Notes: a model not told the origin generated them from the sequence alone. Counted from the first letter of the stretch, positions 1-6,022 are shown. The stretch is DNA of 7,754 nt from Hyphomicrobiales bacterium (GCA_013002595.1 JABDJG010000346.1:1-7754), one strand, 5' to 3'. Numbers and translations: made by a program.

Positions 1-116
1 TCGGCCATCATTTGTCAAAATGCGCCTGCGGCAGCGCAACCGCAAGGCTTTGAACAAGATCAGTTTGTCGCGGGCGCTCGATTTGTTAGAAGACAGTCCA
101 GAAAGGGGTTTCAAAC

Positions 117-890
117 ATGTCATATACGCAGATTACCCTTGAGATTGCCGACGATGTGACTGTGCTGACGCTGAACCGGCCGGACAAGCTCAACTCCATG
201 ACCGCCAAGATGCACGAAGAGATCAGGGCTGCTCTGGCTGAGATCGATGCTGCGGGCGTGCGCGCTATGGTGCTGACCGGCGCGGGCCGTGGATTTTGTG
301 CCGGCCAGGACCTCGGCGATCTCGATATGTCGAAGGACCTGTCCTACACACTGGAACGTGATTTCAACCCGCTGATGAAGTGGATCAAGCGGGCGCCGTT
401 CCCCGTGATTTGCGCCGTCAATGGCATTGCGGCGGGCGCCGGCGCCAACCTTGCGCTCGGCTGTGATATCGTATTGGCAGGGAAATCGGCCAGTTTCCTG
501 CAGGCGTTTGCCAAGATCGGCCTCATTCCCGATGCAGGCGGCACCTGGTCCATGACACATCTGGCAGGGCCGGCGCGGGCCCGCGGCATGGCCATGCTGG
601 CTGAGCCGGTGAGTGCCGATCAGGCACTTGACTGGGGGCTGATCTGGAAGGTCGAGGAGGACGATGCCCTTGCTGCGAATGCCCACAAACTGGCCCGCCA
701 CATGGCAACACAGCCAACAGCGGCCTTTGCCCGTATAAAGCAGGCGATAGAGGCCGCGGCATTGAACAGTTTCGATGATCAGCTGGAGCTGGAGGGCAAA
801 ATGCAAAGCGCATCTTCAAGCACGCATGATTTCAAGGAAGGCGTTCAGGCGTTTCTTGAAAAACGTAAACCGGATTTCAAGGGCTGCTGA
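117..890 (+). CDS. paaG: PaaG-like 2-(1,2-epoxy-1,2-dihydrophenyl)acetyl-CoA isomerase / enoyl-CoA hydratase (crotonase family)
   Basis: This is a 257-residue cytosolic crotonase-fold enzyme of normal family length. The first oxyanion-hole segment is FCAGQDL (60-66) and the second is GIAAGAGAN (103-111). LIPDAGGTW (136-144) carries the Asp (D139) at the position of the catalytic Asp known in PaaG. From memory it aligns end to end with E. coli PaaG, sharing ICAVNG, GAGA, GLIPD-GGTW, ARHMATQPT and the EGVQAFLEKR tail. PaaG isomerises ring-epoxyphenylacetyl-CoA to the oxepin in phenylacetate catabolism and also acts as a 3,2-enoyl-CoA isomerase. The ATG at 117 has a GGGG-containing ribosome site (105-108) with 8-base spacing. 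No other paa gene is visible, so a general enoyl-CoA isomerase or hydratase role is possible. It is the first gene of a probable operon with the two DUF genes that follow, starting 14 bases upstream of the next one. The crotonase family is certain; the PaaG subtype is likely. Confidence 0.85.
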   Translation: MSYTQITLEIADDVTVLTLNRPDKLNSMTAKMHEEIRAALAEIDAAGVRAMVLTGAGRGFCAGQDLGDLDMSKDLSYTLERDFNPLMKWIKRAPFPVICAVNGIAAGAGANLALGCDIVLAGKSASFLQAFAKIGLIPDAGGTWSMTHLAGPARARGMAMLAEPVSADQALDWGLIWKVEEDDALAANAHKLARHMATQPTAAFARIKQAIEAAALNSFDDQLELEGKMQSASSSTHDFKEGVQAFLEKRKPDFKGC

Positions 891-904
891 GCAAAGGTCC
901 CCTC

Positions 905-1699
905 ATGTCAACAGCTCTCAGACAGGCGGTGTCTGCACCGCGCGCGGTAATGTGGACGTGTTTCGGCATCATTGTACTGGGTGCCTGGTTTTATCTGGCT
1001 GCAATCTCACCGCAAACCGCAGGCGACAGCCTTGCAGGCGACCTGTTGCGCTCGTTGTGCCTGACCGACGGCGATCCCTGGAGCCGGCGCAGCCTGACCG
1101 CGGCAATGGTGATGTGGTCGTCGATGATCCTGGCCATGATGCTGCCGACCGCCGCACCGATGATGTCGACGTATATGGACATTGCCGAAGCGGCACACGA
1201 AAAGTCGATGCATGCGGTTTCGCCGGTGGTGCTTGCGGCGGGATACCTGACGGTCTGGATCATGTTTTCGGTTGCAGCGACGTTTTTGCAGGCCTGGTTG
1301 CAATCCCGGGCCATGCTGACGGCAGATGAAGCGCTTGCCCGGCCAGGCGTTGCGGCGCTTGTCCTGATCGTGGCGGGAGCATACCAGTTCGCGCCGTTAA
1401 AACACGCCTGTCTCAACAAATGCGCCCACCCGATGCCGTACTTTTTGGGTAACTGGCGCGATACCGTGCCGGGGGTGTTCAGGATCGGGCTTGCCCAAGG
1501 CGGATACTGCGTTGCATGCTGTTGGGCCCTGATGTCGGTGATGTTCGTGACCGGCCTGATGAATCTTTTCTGGATGGCTGTTATCGGAATAGTCATGATT
1601 ATCGAGAAAACTGTTGCAGAACCAAAGCCTTGGTCTTATGGGGCAGGGGCAATTTTAATAAGCACGGGCGCGGTGATCGTCGCCCGGTTTGGTTTGTGA
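905..1699 (+). CDS. DUF2182 predicted metal-binding integral membrane protein
   Basis: This 264-residue inner-membrane protein has about six or seven hydrophobic segments, near residues 14-35, 66-86, 104-126, 148-163, 200-218, 219-236 and 246-262. Motifs recognised as typical of DUF2182 are W-SSMILAMMLPTAAPM (71-86), YQFAPLKHACLNKCAHP (160-176) and GGYCVACCWALM (199-210), followed by MNLFWMA and an EK pair (234-235). The His and Cys residues (H167, C169, C173, H175, C202, C205, C206) could bind a metal, and the family has been predicted to be metal-binding. No reaction or transport role has been established that I know of. The ATG at 905 has AAAGG (893-897) 7 bases upstream. It lies 14 bases after paaG and its stop is 15 bases before the DUF1326 start, so co-transcription is likely. 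These two families are often neighbours, which supports a shared task. The family call is firm; the function is unknown. Confidence 0.85.
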   Translation: MSTALRQAVSAPRAVMWTCFGIIVLGAWFYLAAISPQTAGDSLAGDLLRSLCLTDGDPWSRRSLTAAMVMWSSMILAMMLPTAAPMMSTYMDIAEAAHEKSMHAVSPVVLAAGYLTVWIMFSVAATFLQAWLQSRAMLTADEALARPGVAALVLIVAGAYQFAPLKHACLNKCAHPMPYFLGNWRDTVPGVFRIGLAQGGYCVACCWALMSVMFVTGLMNLFWMAVIGIVMIIEKTVAEPKPWSYGAGAILISTGAVIVARFGL

Positions 1700-1701
1700 G
1701 T

Positions 1702-1706
1702 GGAGG
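1702..1706 (+). promoter_or_regulatory. Ribosome binding site deciding the DUF1326 start
   Basis: GGAGG lies 8 bases before ATG 1715. An in-frame GTG at 1700 would place this site inside the coding region and has no Shine-Dalgarno sequence of its own, so ATG 1715 is the preferred start. Confidence 0.8.
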
Positions 1707-1714
1707 AAAGTCAT

Positions 1715-2329
1715 ATGGCTGGGATAAAGCCTTGGTACATCAAGGGTGAGTTGATGTTGTCGTGCAATTGCACGGTGTTCTGTCCGTGTGTGGTTTCACT
1801 GGGCAAGCATCCGCCGACTGAAGGCTATTGCCAGACCTGGGGCGGTGTGCGTATCGACCACGGTCAATACGGCGATGTCGATCTTTCCGGTCTCAATATG
1901 GGGCTGATCATCGAAATCCCCGGCATGATGAGCCGCGGCAAGTGGACCGCCGGTGTCTATATCAGTGAAGAGGCTGACGTTTATCAGGTCAAGGCGCTGA
2001 CCAAGATCATGAGCGGCAAGGCACGCGGCACGACCCACGTCCTGTCGATACTGGTCGCCAATTTCCTCGGCGTGTTTCAAAAGCCGATCACCTATGAAGT
2101 GGACGGCAATACCCGCCGGTTCAGTATTCCCAAGGTCATCGATGGCGAGATCGAACCGATCCCGGGTCAAAACGGCCAGCACACGACCATTGAAAACTCA
2201 CAGTACTGGATCGCCCCGCAGATCATTGTAGCGCAGGCTAAACGCAGCAAGTTCCGGGCATTCGGCCGCAATTGGGACTTCCAGGGGCGCAGTGCAGAGA
2301 TCTGCGAGCTGGACTGGAAGGGGCCGTGA
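1715..2329 (+). CDS. DUF1326 domain-containing protein with CxC-x3-CPC motif
   Basis: This is a 204-residue soluble protein with no signal peptide or membrane segment. Near the N-terminus is WYIKGELMLSCNCTVFCPC (7-25), the family hallmark with C17, C19, C23 and C25; further cysteines are C39 and C197. The middle is a beta-rich domain typical of DUF1326, including a small G-QYGDVDLSGL block (50-60). The cysteine cluster suggests metal or thiol binding, but this is inference; no activity has been shown for the family to my knowledge. The start is ATG 1715, chosen from its strong GGAGG site, rather than GTG 1700, which would add five residues. It lies 15 bases after the DUF2182 gene. DUF2182 and DUF1326 are often paired, so the two products probably act together, perhaps at the membrane. 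The family is confident; the function is unknown. Confidence 0.85.
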   Translation: MAGIKPWYIKGELMLSCNCTVFCPCVVSLGKHPPTEGYCQTWGGVRIDHGQYGDVDLSGLNMGLIIEIPGMMSRGKWTAGVYISEEADVYQVKALTKIMSGKARGTTHVLSILVANFLGVFQKPITYEVDGNTRRFSIPKVIDGEIEPIPGQNGQHTTIENSQYWIAPQIIVAQAKRSKFRAFGRNWDFQGRSAEICELDWKGP

Positions 2330-2375
2330 TCCCAAATGGGATTGCAACGCTGATCCGATGAAACTCACATCTCCT

Positions 2376-2397
2376 CATCCCGGCTTTTCCCGGGATG
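2376..2397. terminator. Hairpin between convergent genes, possible bidirectional terminator
   Basis: A perfect 8-base stem, CATCCCGG (2376-2383) with CCGGGATG (2390-2397), closes a 6-base CTTTTC loop. It sits 46 bases after the DUF1326 stop and 14 bases past the 3' end of the convergent GST gene. The plus-strand tail (TTGGTTTG) is only partly T-rich and the minus side has no T-run, so termination is plausible but not certain. A weaker 5-base stem (ATCCC/GGGAT, 2329-2342) overlaps the DUF1326 stop codon. The hairpin also resembles the palindromic repeats near 6023-6159. Confidence 0.45.
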
Positions 2398-2411
2398 TTG
2401 GTTTGTATACG

Positions 2412-3023
2412 TTACTCCGGCAAGGTTGCCTGCATCGACGGGCGCTGCGAGAACGTGTCGTAGAATGCTGTGAGCTTGTCACGTCCTTCACGCCAACCCC
2501 AGTCAGGCCATCTGAAATCGAGATATCCAAGAACCGCGGCTATGCATATTGAACCGAGATCGACTTGGGCCAGGTCGTCATCGGACTTGGCTTCCAGCAC
2601 GTCGAGAGCCGAATTGATGCGGGTGGTCTGACGCTCAATCCAGTCTGGCCAGCGTAAGTCTTCCGGCCGCAGTGCAGTCTCGTAGCGCAGCGAGACGCCG
2701 GCATCTGCGATACCAAGGGCTGTCGACTGGACAGTGAGGATACGGAACCGGTTGACCGGTTCATCCGGCAGGAGTTCCTTGTCACCGGCGTGGTGGACGA
2801 GATACTCGCAGATGACCCGGGAATCGTGCAGGGCATGGCCGTGATCTGTCATCAGGGTTGGAATTTTGCCAAGCGGATTATCGCTGGCAACGGCACCATG
2901 CACCTCGATAGGCAAGAAAACGCCGGTATCGATCAGCTCTATATCGTCGGTCAGGTTCAGTTCATGGGCGGTGATCCGAACCATGCGCACAAATGGCGAA
3001 GCCGGGTTGTGGTGCAACTTCAT
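2412..3023 (-). CDS. Glutathione S-transferase family protein, YibF-like
   Basis: This 203-residue cytosolic protein has the usual GST length. The N-terminal thioredoxin-like domain (1-78) starts with MKLHHNPASPFVRMVRI, with S9 in the active-site position followed by P10. It then has NPLGKIPTL (49-57) with cis-Pro P55, and DSRVICEYL (67-75), where D67-S68 would bind the glutathione gamma-glutamyl group. The helical C-terminal domain (about 88-195) includes RINSALDVLEAK and IAAVLGYLDFRWPDWGW. From memory the pattern matches E. coli YibF (SPFVRK, NPLGK-P, INRSLDVLE, GYLNFR). The substrate is unknown; many such bacterial GSTs have weak or uncharacterised activity. The upstream Shine-Dalgarno is poor (GGAAA about 5 bases before ATG). 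It is probably transcribed from its own promoter near 3089, because the upstream peroxiredoxin gene in the same direction ends in a strong terminator. Confidence 0.88.
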   Translation of the reverse strand: MKLHHNPASPFVRMVRITAHELNLTDDIELIDTGVFLPIEVHGAVASDNPLGKIPTLMTDHGHALHDSRVICEYLVHHAGDKELLPDEPVNRFRILTVQSTALGIADAGVSLRYETALRPEDLRWPDWIERQTTRINSALDVLEAKSDDDLAQVDLGSICIAAVLGYLDFRWPDWGWREGRDKLTAFYDTFSQRPSMQATLPE

Positions 3024-3088
3024 TGAGTTTCCAGGTCCTATTCGTTCAGTGGCGAATGAGTGTTCAGGCCAGGCGATTTCTCTGCCAA

Positions 3089-3097
3089 TGTATACCA
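3089..3097 (-). promoter_or_regulatory. Candidate extended -10 promoter for the GST gene
   Basis: On the minus strand TGGTATACA fits an extended -10 element (TGnTATAnT-like). It would start transcription about 58 bases before the GST ATG. No convincing -35 hexamer is seen 17 bases upstream. The location between the peroxiredoxin terminator and the GST start makes a promoter here likely, but the exact site is a guess. Confidence 0.3.
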
Positions 3098-3117
3098 GGC
3101 AAGGATATCTGTAATGG

Positions 3118-3143
3118 TGATATTCTGCTGATTGGAAATATCA
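3118..3143. repeat. Intergenic inverted repeat TGATATT/AATATCA
   Basis: Perfect 7-base arms (3118-3124 and 3137-3143) flank 12 bases, upstream of the candidate GST promoter. It could be a regulator site or a chance AT-rich palindrome; no regulator can be named. Apart from this, the GST promoter and the terminator at 3188-3219, the 226-base gap 3024-3249 holds nothing recognised. Confidence 0.3.
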
Positions 3144-3187
3144 AGCACACCTCATGGCCCGACAGCGGCTCACCACAGCTGAGGCAC

Positions 3188-3219
3188 AAAAATGCCCCGG
3201 CACAACATGTCCCGGGGCA
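3188..3219 (-). terminator. Rho-independent terminator of the peroxiredoxin gene
   Basis: Read on the minus strand, TGCCCCGG and CCGGGGCA form a perfect 8-base GC-rich stem around an 11-base loop, followed directly by five T residues. It begins about 30 bases after the peroxiredoxin stop. It should separate peroxiredoxin transcription from the downstream GST gene. Confidence 0.88.
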
Positions 3220-3249
3220 GGTCTTTCAGAGATGTGTAGATTCAGGTGA

Positions 3250-3909
3250 TCAGTTGGGTTGCGGCACGATGCGCAGATAGGGCTTTGGTGCCTTCCAGCC
3301 ATCGGGATAACGCTTTTCAGCCTCTTCATTGTTTACCGCCGGTACGATGATGACGTCTTCACCCTGCTGCCAGTTGACCGGCGTTGCGACCTGATGGTTG
3401 GCGGTGAGCTGGCATGAATCCAGCACCCTCAGAATCTCATCAAAATTGCGGCCGGTGCTCATCGGATACGTGATGATCAGTTTGATCTTCTTGTCCGGTC
3501 CGATGATGTAACAGTTGCGTACTGTTGCATTGTCAACCGCAGTACGGCCCTTGGCCTCACCTTTGGCATTGGGGTGGATCATGCCGTAGAGCTTGGACAC
3601 GTTGAGGTCTTCATCGCCGATCATCGGATATGACACGGCACAGCCCTGCACATCCTTGATGTCTTCCTTCCAGCGATGGTGATCGTCAACCGAATCGACG
3701 CTCAAGCCGATGATCTTGCAGTTGCGGCGTTCGAATTCCGGCGCCATCTTGGCAACAAGGCCGAGTTCAGTCGTGCAGACCGGCGTAAAGTCCTTGGGAT
3801 GCGAAAACAGCACGCACCAGCCATCGCCGATCCAGTCATGAAAATTGATTTCGCCTTCGGTCGTGTTTGCAGTGAAGTCTGGAGCGGTATCGCCCAATTG
3901 TACGGTCAT
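3250..3909 (-). CDS. Peroxiredoxin, Prx6-type (1-Cys) family
   Basis: This 219-residue cytosolic thiol peroxidase reduces hydrogen peroxide and organic hydroperoxides. The N-terminal AhpC/TSA domain carries the active-site motif PxxxTxxC as P38, T42 and peroxidatic C45 (in HPKDFTPVC). The supporting active-site Arg is R131 (TVRNCYII). A Prx6-type C-terminal extension (about 160-219) contains TPVNW, the GEDVIIVP block and the YPDGWKAPKPYLR tail. Total length matches the Prx6 group. Other cysteines (C28, C64, C90, C133, C166) are present but none sits at a classic C-terminal resolving position, fitting a 1-Cys mechanism with an external thiol such as glutathione. The start is ATG with GGAGG 6 bases upstream (plus-strand 3916-3920). 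It has its own terminator and is divergent from the Kbp-like gene. Peroxide control is plausible, but no clear OxyR site is seen. Confidence 0.95.
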   Translation of the reverse strand: MTVQLGDTAPDFTANTTEGEINFHDWIGDGWCVLFSHPKDFTPVCTTELGLVAKMAPEFERRNCKIIGLSVDSVDDHHRWKEDIKDVQGCAVSYPMIGDEDLNVSKLYGMIHPNAKGEAKGRTAVDNATVRNCYIIGPDKKIKLIITYPMSTGRNFDEILRVLDSCQLTANHQVATPVNWQQGEDVIIVPAVNNEEAEKRYPDGWKAPKPYLRIVPQPN

Positions 3910-3971
3910 GAGGGACCTCCCTTTTTTTCAGGCCCGATGCAGCCCCCAATAGACAACTTTTACCATATTAC

Positions 3972-3992
3972 GGCTCTATTTTGTAGAGAGCC
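3972..3992. promoter_or_regulatory. Inverted repeat in the divergent peroxiredoxin/kbp control region
   Basis: GGCTCT (3972-3977) and AGAGCC (3987-3992) flank 9 bases; an alternative register pairs CTCTA with TAGAG (3974-3978 and 3984-3988). It lies 63-83 bases upstream of the peroxiredoxin ATG. A weak minus-strand promoter guess (TTGCAG at 4005-4010, 17 bases, TCTACA at 3982-3987; 3 of 6 matches each) would overlap it, as an operator might. A second small inverted repeat, ATGGC/GCCAT (4028-4032 and 4041-4045), lies on the kbp side. The regulator is unknown and the promoter assignment is weak. Confidence 0.35.
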
Positions 3993-4084
3993 CGCAGGGC
4001 AATTCTGCAAGATTAGGCGAACTGCCAATGGCATGTGAAAGCCATATGCGGTTACAATGGTCTTCCAGTTATCTCATAGCAACC

Positions 4085-4090
4085 GGGGAG
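4085..4090 (+). promoter_or_regulatory. Ribosome binding site deciding the kbp start
   Basis: GGGGAG is 8 bases before ATG 4099. The in-frame ATG at 4057 would add 14 residues absent from the family and has no good ribosome site, so 4099 is preferred. Confidence 0.8.
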
Positions 4091-4098
4091 CCGTAAAA

Positions 4099-4542
4099 AT
4101 GGGACTGTTCAGTTTTATCAAATCCGCAGGCAAGAAGTTGGGTATCGTGAGTGAAGATGAGGCACCGAGCGCGGAAGCGCTCAAGGCTGAACTCGATTCT
4201 CACAACCTGGGTACCGACAACATCACTGTCGAGGTCGAGGGTGACAAGGCCGTGATCAAGGGCGATGCCGCCGACCAGTCAACGCTCGAAAAAGCCATCA
4301 TTGCTGTGGGCAACACCTTGGGTATTTCAAAGGTGGAATCGGCCGTATCGGTGCCTGATTCCAAGGAGCCGACCTTCCACACCGTCAAGAAGGGCGACAA
4401 TCTTTGGAAAATTGCAGAGGCCAACTATGGCAAAGGCAAAGGGGGCAAATACACCGTGATCTTTGAGGCCAACAAGCCGATGTTGAGCGATCCCGACAAG
4501 ATCTATCCCGGCCAGGTCTTGCGCATTCCTGACCTGGATTGA
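4099..4542 (+). CDS. kbp: BON and LysM domain protein, Kbp/YgaU potassium-binding family
   Basis: This 147-residue protein is close to the 149 residues of E. coli Kbp (YgaU), which binds potassium ions and supports growth at high potassium. It starts MGLFSFIKSAGKKLG, a family N-terminal signature that also supports start 4099. A BON domain (about 22-86) ends ISKVESAVSV. A LysM domain (about 93-143) runs from FHTVKKGDNLWKIAEANYG to IFEANKPMLSDPDKIYPGQVLRIP, almost identical to the E. coli C-terminus from memory. There is no signal peptide, consistent with the E. coli protein being cytoplasmic despite its LysM domain. It is divergent from the peroxiredoxin gene, with 189 bases between the two starts, and followed by a strong terminator. 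The potassium role is inferred from the family. Confidence 0.93.
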   Translation: MGLFSFIKSAGKKLGIVSEDEAPSAEALKAELDSHNLGTDNITVEVEGDKAVIKGDAADQSTLEKAIIAVGNTLGISKVESAVSVPDSKEPTFHTVKKGDNLWKIAEANYGKGKGGKYTVIFEANKPMLSDPDKIYPGQVLRIPDLD

Positions 4543-4563
4543 ATTGACAACGCATCTGCAGAC

Positions 4564-4591
4564 AAGGCCGGGCATCAACCCGGCCTTTTTT
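4564..4591 (+). terminator. Rho-independent terminator after kbp
   Basis: AAGGCCGGG (4564-4572) and CCCGGCCTT (4579-4587) form a perfect 9-base stem with loop CATCAA. The T-tract runs through 4591 (six T in all, the first two in the stem). It lies 21 bases after the kbp stop and only 14 bases before the fetA ATG. Confidence 0.93.
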
Positions 4592-4594
4592 GTC

Positions 4595-4598
4595 AGGG
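4595..4598 (+). promoter_or_regulatory. Weak ribosome binding site of fetA
   Basis: AGGG lies 7 bases before ATG 4606 and only 4 before the alternative GTG 4603, favouring ATG. The site starts 3 bases after the T-tract of the kbp terminator, so RNA folding of the terminator could affect translation of read-through transcripts. Confidence 0.5.
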
Positions 4599-4605
4599 CC
4601 TTGTG

Positions 4606-5208
4606 ATGTTGCAGGTCACAGATCTCATCCGCGCCGGGGTTGGCCCGGTCAGCTTTGGCCTTGAGATGGGGCAATGCCTTGCCGTGACCGGTCCATCGGG
4701 CGCCGGCAAGACCTTGTTGTTGCGGGCGATCGCCGATCTCGATCCGAACCAAGGCAGCATTCACTTGAACAGCCAGGAGCGCCGAGCACTGGCGGCACCC
4801 CAGTGGCGGACGAAAGTCGGCCTTGTCCCGGCAGAAACCGGATGGTGGGCCGACACGGTCGCAGACCATTTCAGCCGGCCGGACGATGCAGCGCAATTGC
4901 TTGAGGCGCTCGGGGTGCCAGGCGATGCACTCAACTGGCAGGTGCAGCGGCTGTCAACGGGCGAGCGCCATCGGCTGGCCATTGCACGGGCACTGCAACT
5001 GGAACCCGATGTCCTGTTGCTCGATGAGCCGACCGCGGCACTCGACAAGCAGGCGACACGCAGGGTCGAGACCGTCTTGCGCGGGCAGCTGAAGGCCGGC
5101 AAGGCCATCGTCCTGGTGACCCATGATGCGGCGCAGCTCAAACGCCTTGCGCACAGCCAGATTGCATTATCCGGCGGCAAGGCCAGCGCCCAGGAGCCGG
5201 TTGGATGA
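4606..5208 (+). CDS. fetA: ABC transporter ATP-binding protein, FetA (YbbL)-like
   Basis: This 200-residue nucleotide-binding subunit is a short ABC ATPase. Walker A is GPSGAGKT (29-36), the signature is LSTGE (116-120), Walker B is VLLLDE (136-141) with the D-loop AALD, and the switch His is H173 in VTHD. The context AIADLDPNQGSI after Walker A and the pairing with a FetB-type permease identify the FetA/YbbL group. E. coli FetAB exports iron and helps peroxide tolerance; other transported metals or substrates are possible here. The residue aligning with the Q-loop Gln is Glu (E77, in VPAETGWW), where E. coli FetA has AQT by memory, and the signature has T in place of the first Gly after LS. 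The stop overlaps the permease start as ATGA, showing translational coupling. No separate promoter is seen; a terminator lies directly upstream. Confidence 0.85.
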   Translation: MLQVTDLIRAGVGPVSFGLEMGQCLAVTGPSGAGKTLLLRAIADLDPNQGSIHLNSQERRALAAPQWRTKVGLVPAETGWWADTVADHFSRPDDAAQLLEALGVPGDALNWQVQRLSTGERHRLAIARALQLEPDVLLLDEPTAALDKQATRRVETVLRGQLKAGKAIVLVTHDAAQLKRLAHSQIALSGGKASAQEPVG

Positions 5209-6008
5209 GCCAGTATATCGCGCTCACCTATTGGGATGTCGTGCTGGCGGCGGTTTTTCTTGTTATCAACGGGGCCTTGTCGATCTGGCTCGATTTGCGA
5301 TTGGAGCGGCAACTGGCGATTGCGGCGATCCGCATGATCGTCCAGCTGATCCTGATTGGGTTTGTTCTCAAAGCCCTGTTTGCAATCTCCTCGCCATGGC
5401 TGACCGGCCTTGCTGCCTTGACCATGGGCGCCTTTGCGGGGCGTGAAATCTGGGCCCGCCAGGAAAGGGCGCTTTCGGGCGTATGGGGGTATGGTCTTGG
5501 CGGGGCGGCAATGATGTTCGCCGGCGTACTGGTGACGACGATCGCCCTGACGACGCAGATTCAACCTGATCCGTGGTGGACACCGCGTCTTGCCCTGCCG
5601 CTGTTCGGCATGATTCTCGGCAACACCATGACCGGGGTCAGCCTGGGCCTCGATACGCTTAACAGCTCGGTTCACCGGGAACGTCCGGCCATCGAGGCGC
5701 AACTGCTGCTTGGGGCATCGCGCTGGTCGGCAACAGCGCCGTTCGTGCGCCGGGCGCTGCGCTCGGGCTTCATGCCGATCATCAATGCAATGGCGGCAAC
5801 CGGCGTTGTCTCGCTACCGGGCATGATGACCGGACAGATCCTGTCCGGCGTCGATCCGACCGAAGCGGTCAAATATCAATTGCTGATCATGTTCCTGATC
5901 GGCGGTGCGACCGGCTTCGGGGTGTTGTTGGCCGTGCTCGGCAATATCTGGCGGCTTACCGACGAGCGCCACCGGTTGCGACTGGACAGGTTGCGGGACG
6001 CGAAGTGA
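5205..6008 (+). CDS. fetB: ABC transporter permease, FetB (YbbM, UPF0014)-like
   Basis: This 267-residue inner-membrane protein of normal family length is the membrane partner of the preceding ATPase. Hydrophobic segments lie near 11-29, 38-60, 65-83, 97-117, 127-149, 186-210 and 224-246. Family motifs are AAIRMIVQLILIG (40-52), LFGMILGNTMTGVSL (133-147), EAQLLLGASRWSA (164-176, the probable ATPase-contacting loop) and VVSLPGMMTGQILSG (201-215) followed by P-EAVKYQ. E. coli FetB is the iron exporter subunit; the metal is inferred only from the family. It starts within the fetA stop (4-base overlap), so the two are made together. The C-terminus is basic and cytosolic (RLTDERHRLRLDRLR). The gene ends before the palindromic repeat region and faces the dehydrogenase gene. 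Confidence 0.9.
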   Translation: MSQYIALTYWDVVLAAVFLVINGALSIWLDLRLERQLAIAAIRMIVQLILIGFVLKALFAISSPWLTGLAALTMGAFAGREIWARQERALSGVWGYGLGGAAMMFAGVLVTTIALTTQIQPDPWWTPRLALPLFGMILGNTMTGVSLGLDTLNSSVHRERPAIEAQLLLGASRWSATAPFVRRALRSGFMPIINAMAATGVVSLPGMMTGQILSGVDPTEAVKYQLLIMFLIGGATGFGVLLAVLGNIWRLTDERHRLRLDRLRDAK

Positions 6009-6022
6009 GTTGACACCGCGTC

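Noticed and set aside
1..116. Possible 3' end of an upstream gene or a divergent gene start
   Set aside because: One plus frame is open, but it runs into paaG without motif support, and a minus-strand TTG start would be speculative. No clear promoter was found, so it is left as the upstream region of paaG.
120..806. 228-residue minus-strand frame over paaG
   Set aside because: It is antisense to a gene with intact crotonase motifs, and its product is His/Gly/Arg-rich without domains.
991..1596. 201-residue minus-strand frame over the DUF2182 gene
   Set aside because: It is a shadow of a membrane protein gene, with no ribosome site or recognisable domain.
3972..3992. OxyR binding site for the peroxiredoxin gene
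   Set aside because: The ATAG/CTAT elements with regular 7-base spacing expected of OxyR sites are not present; only a simple inverted repeat is seen.
4544..4549. Perfect TTGACA as a -35 element for fetA
   Set aside because: The sequence 16-18 bases downstream is GC-rich terminator stem with no -10 resemblance.
4327..4896. 189-residue minus-strand frame spanning the end of kbp and the start of fetA
   Set aside because: It would read through the kbp terminator hairpin and two well-supported genes on the other strand; no motif was seen.
4761..5702. 313-residue open frame on the minus strand across fetA and fetB
   Set aside because: It lies antisense to two genes with clear family motifs and ATGA coupling. 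Its product is low-complexity, Arg/Pro/Ser-rich and unlike any family.
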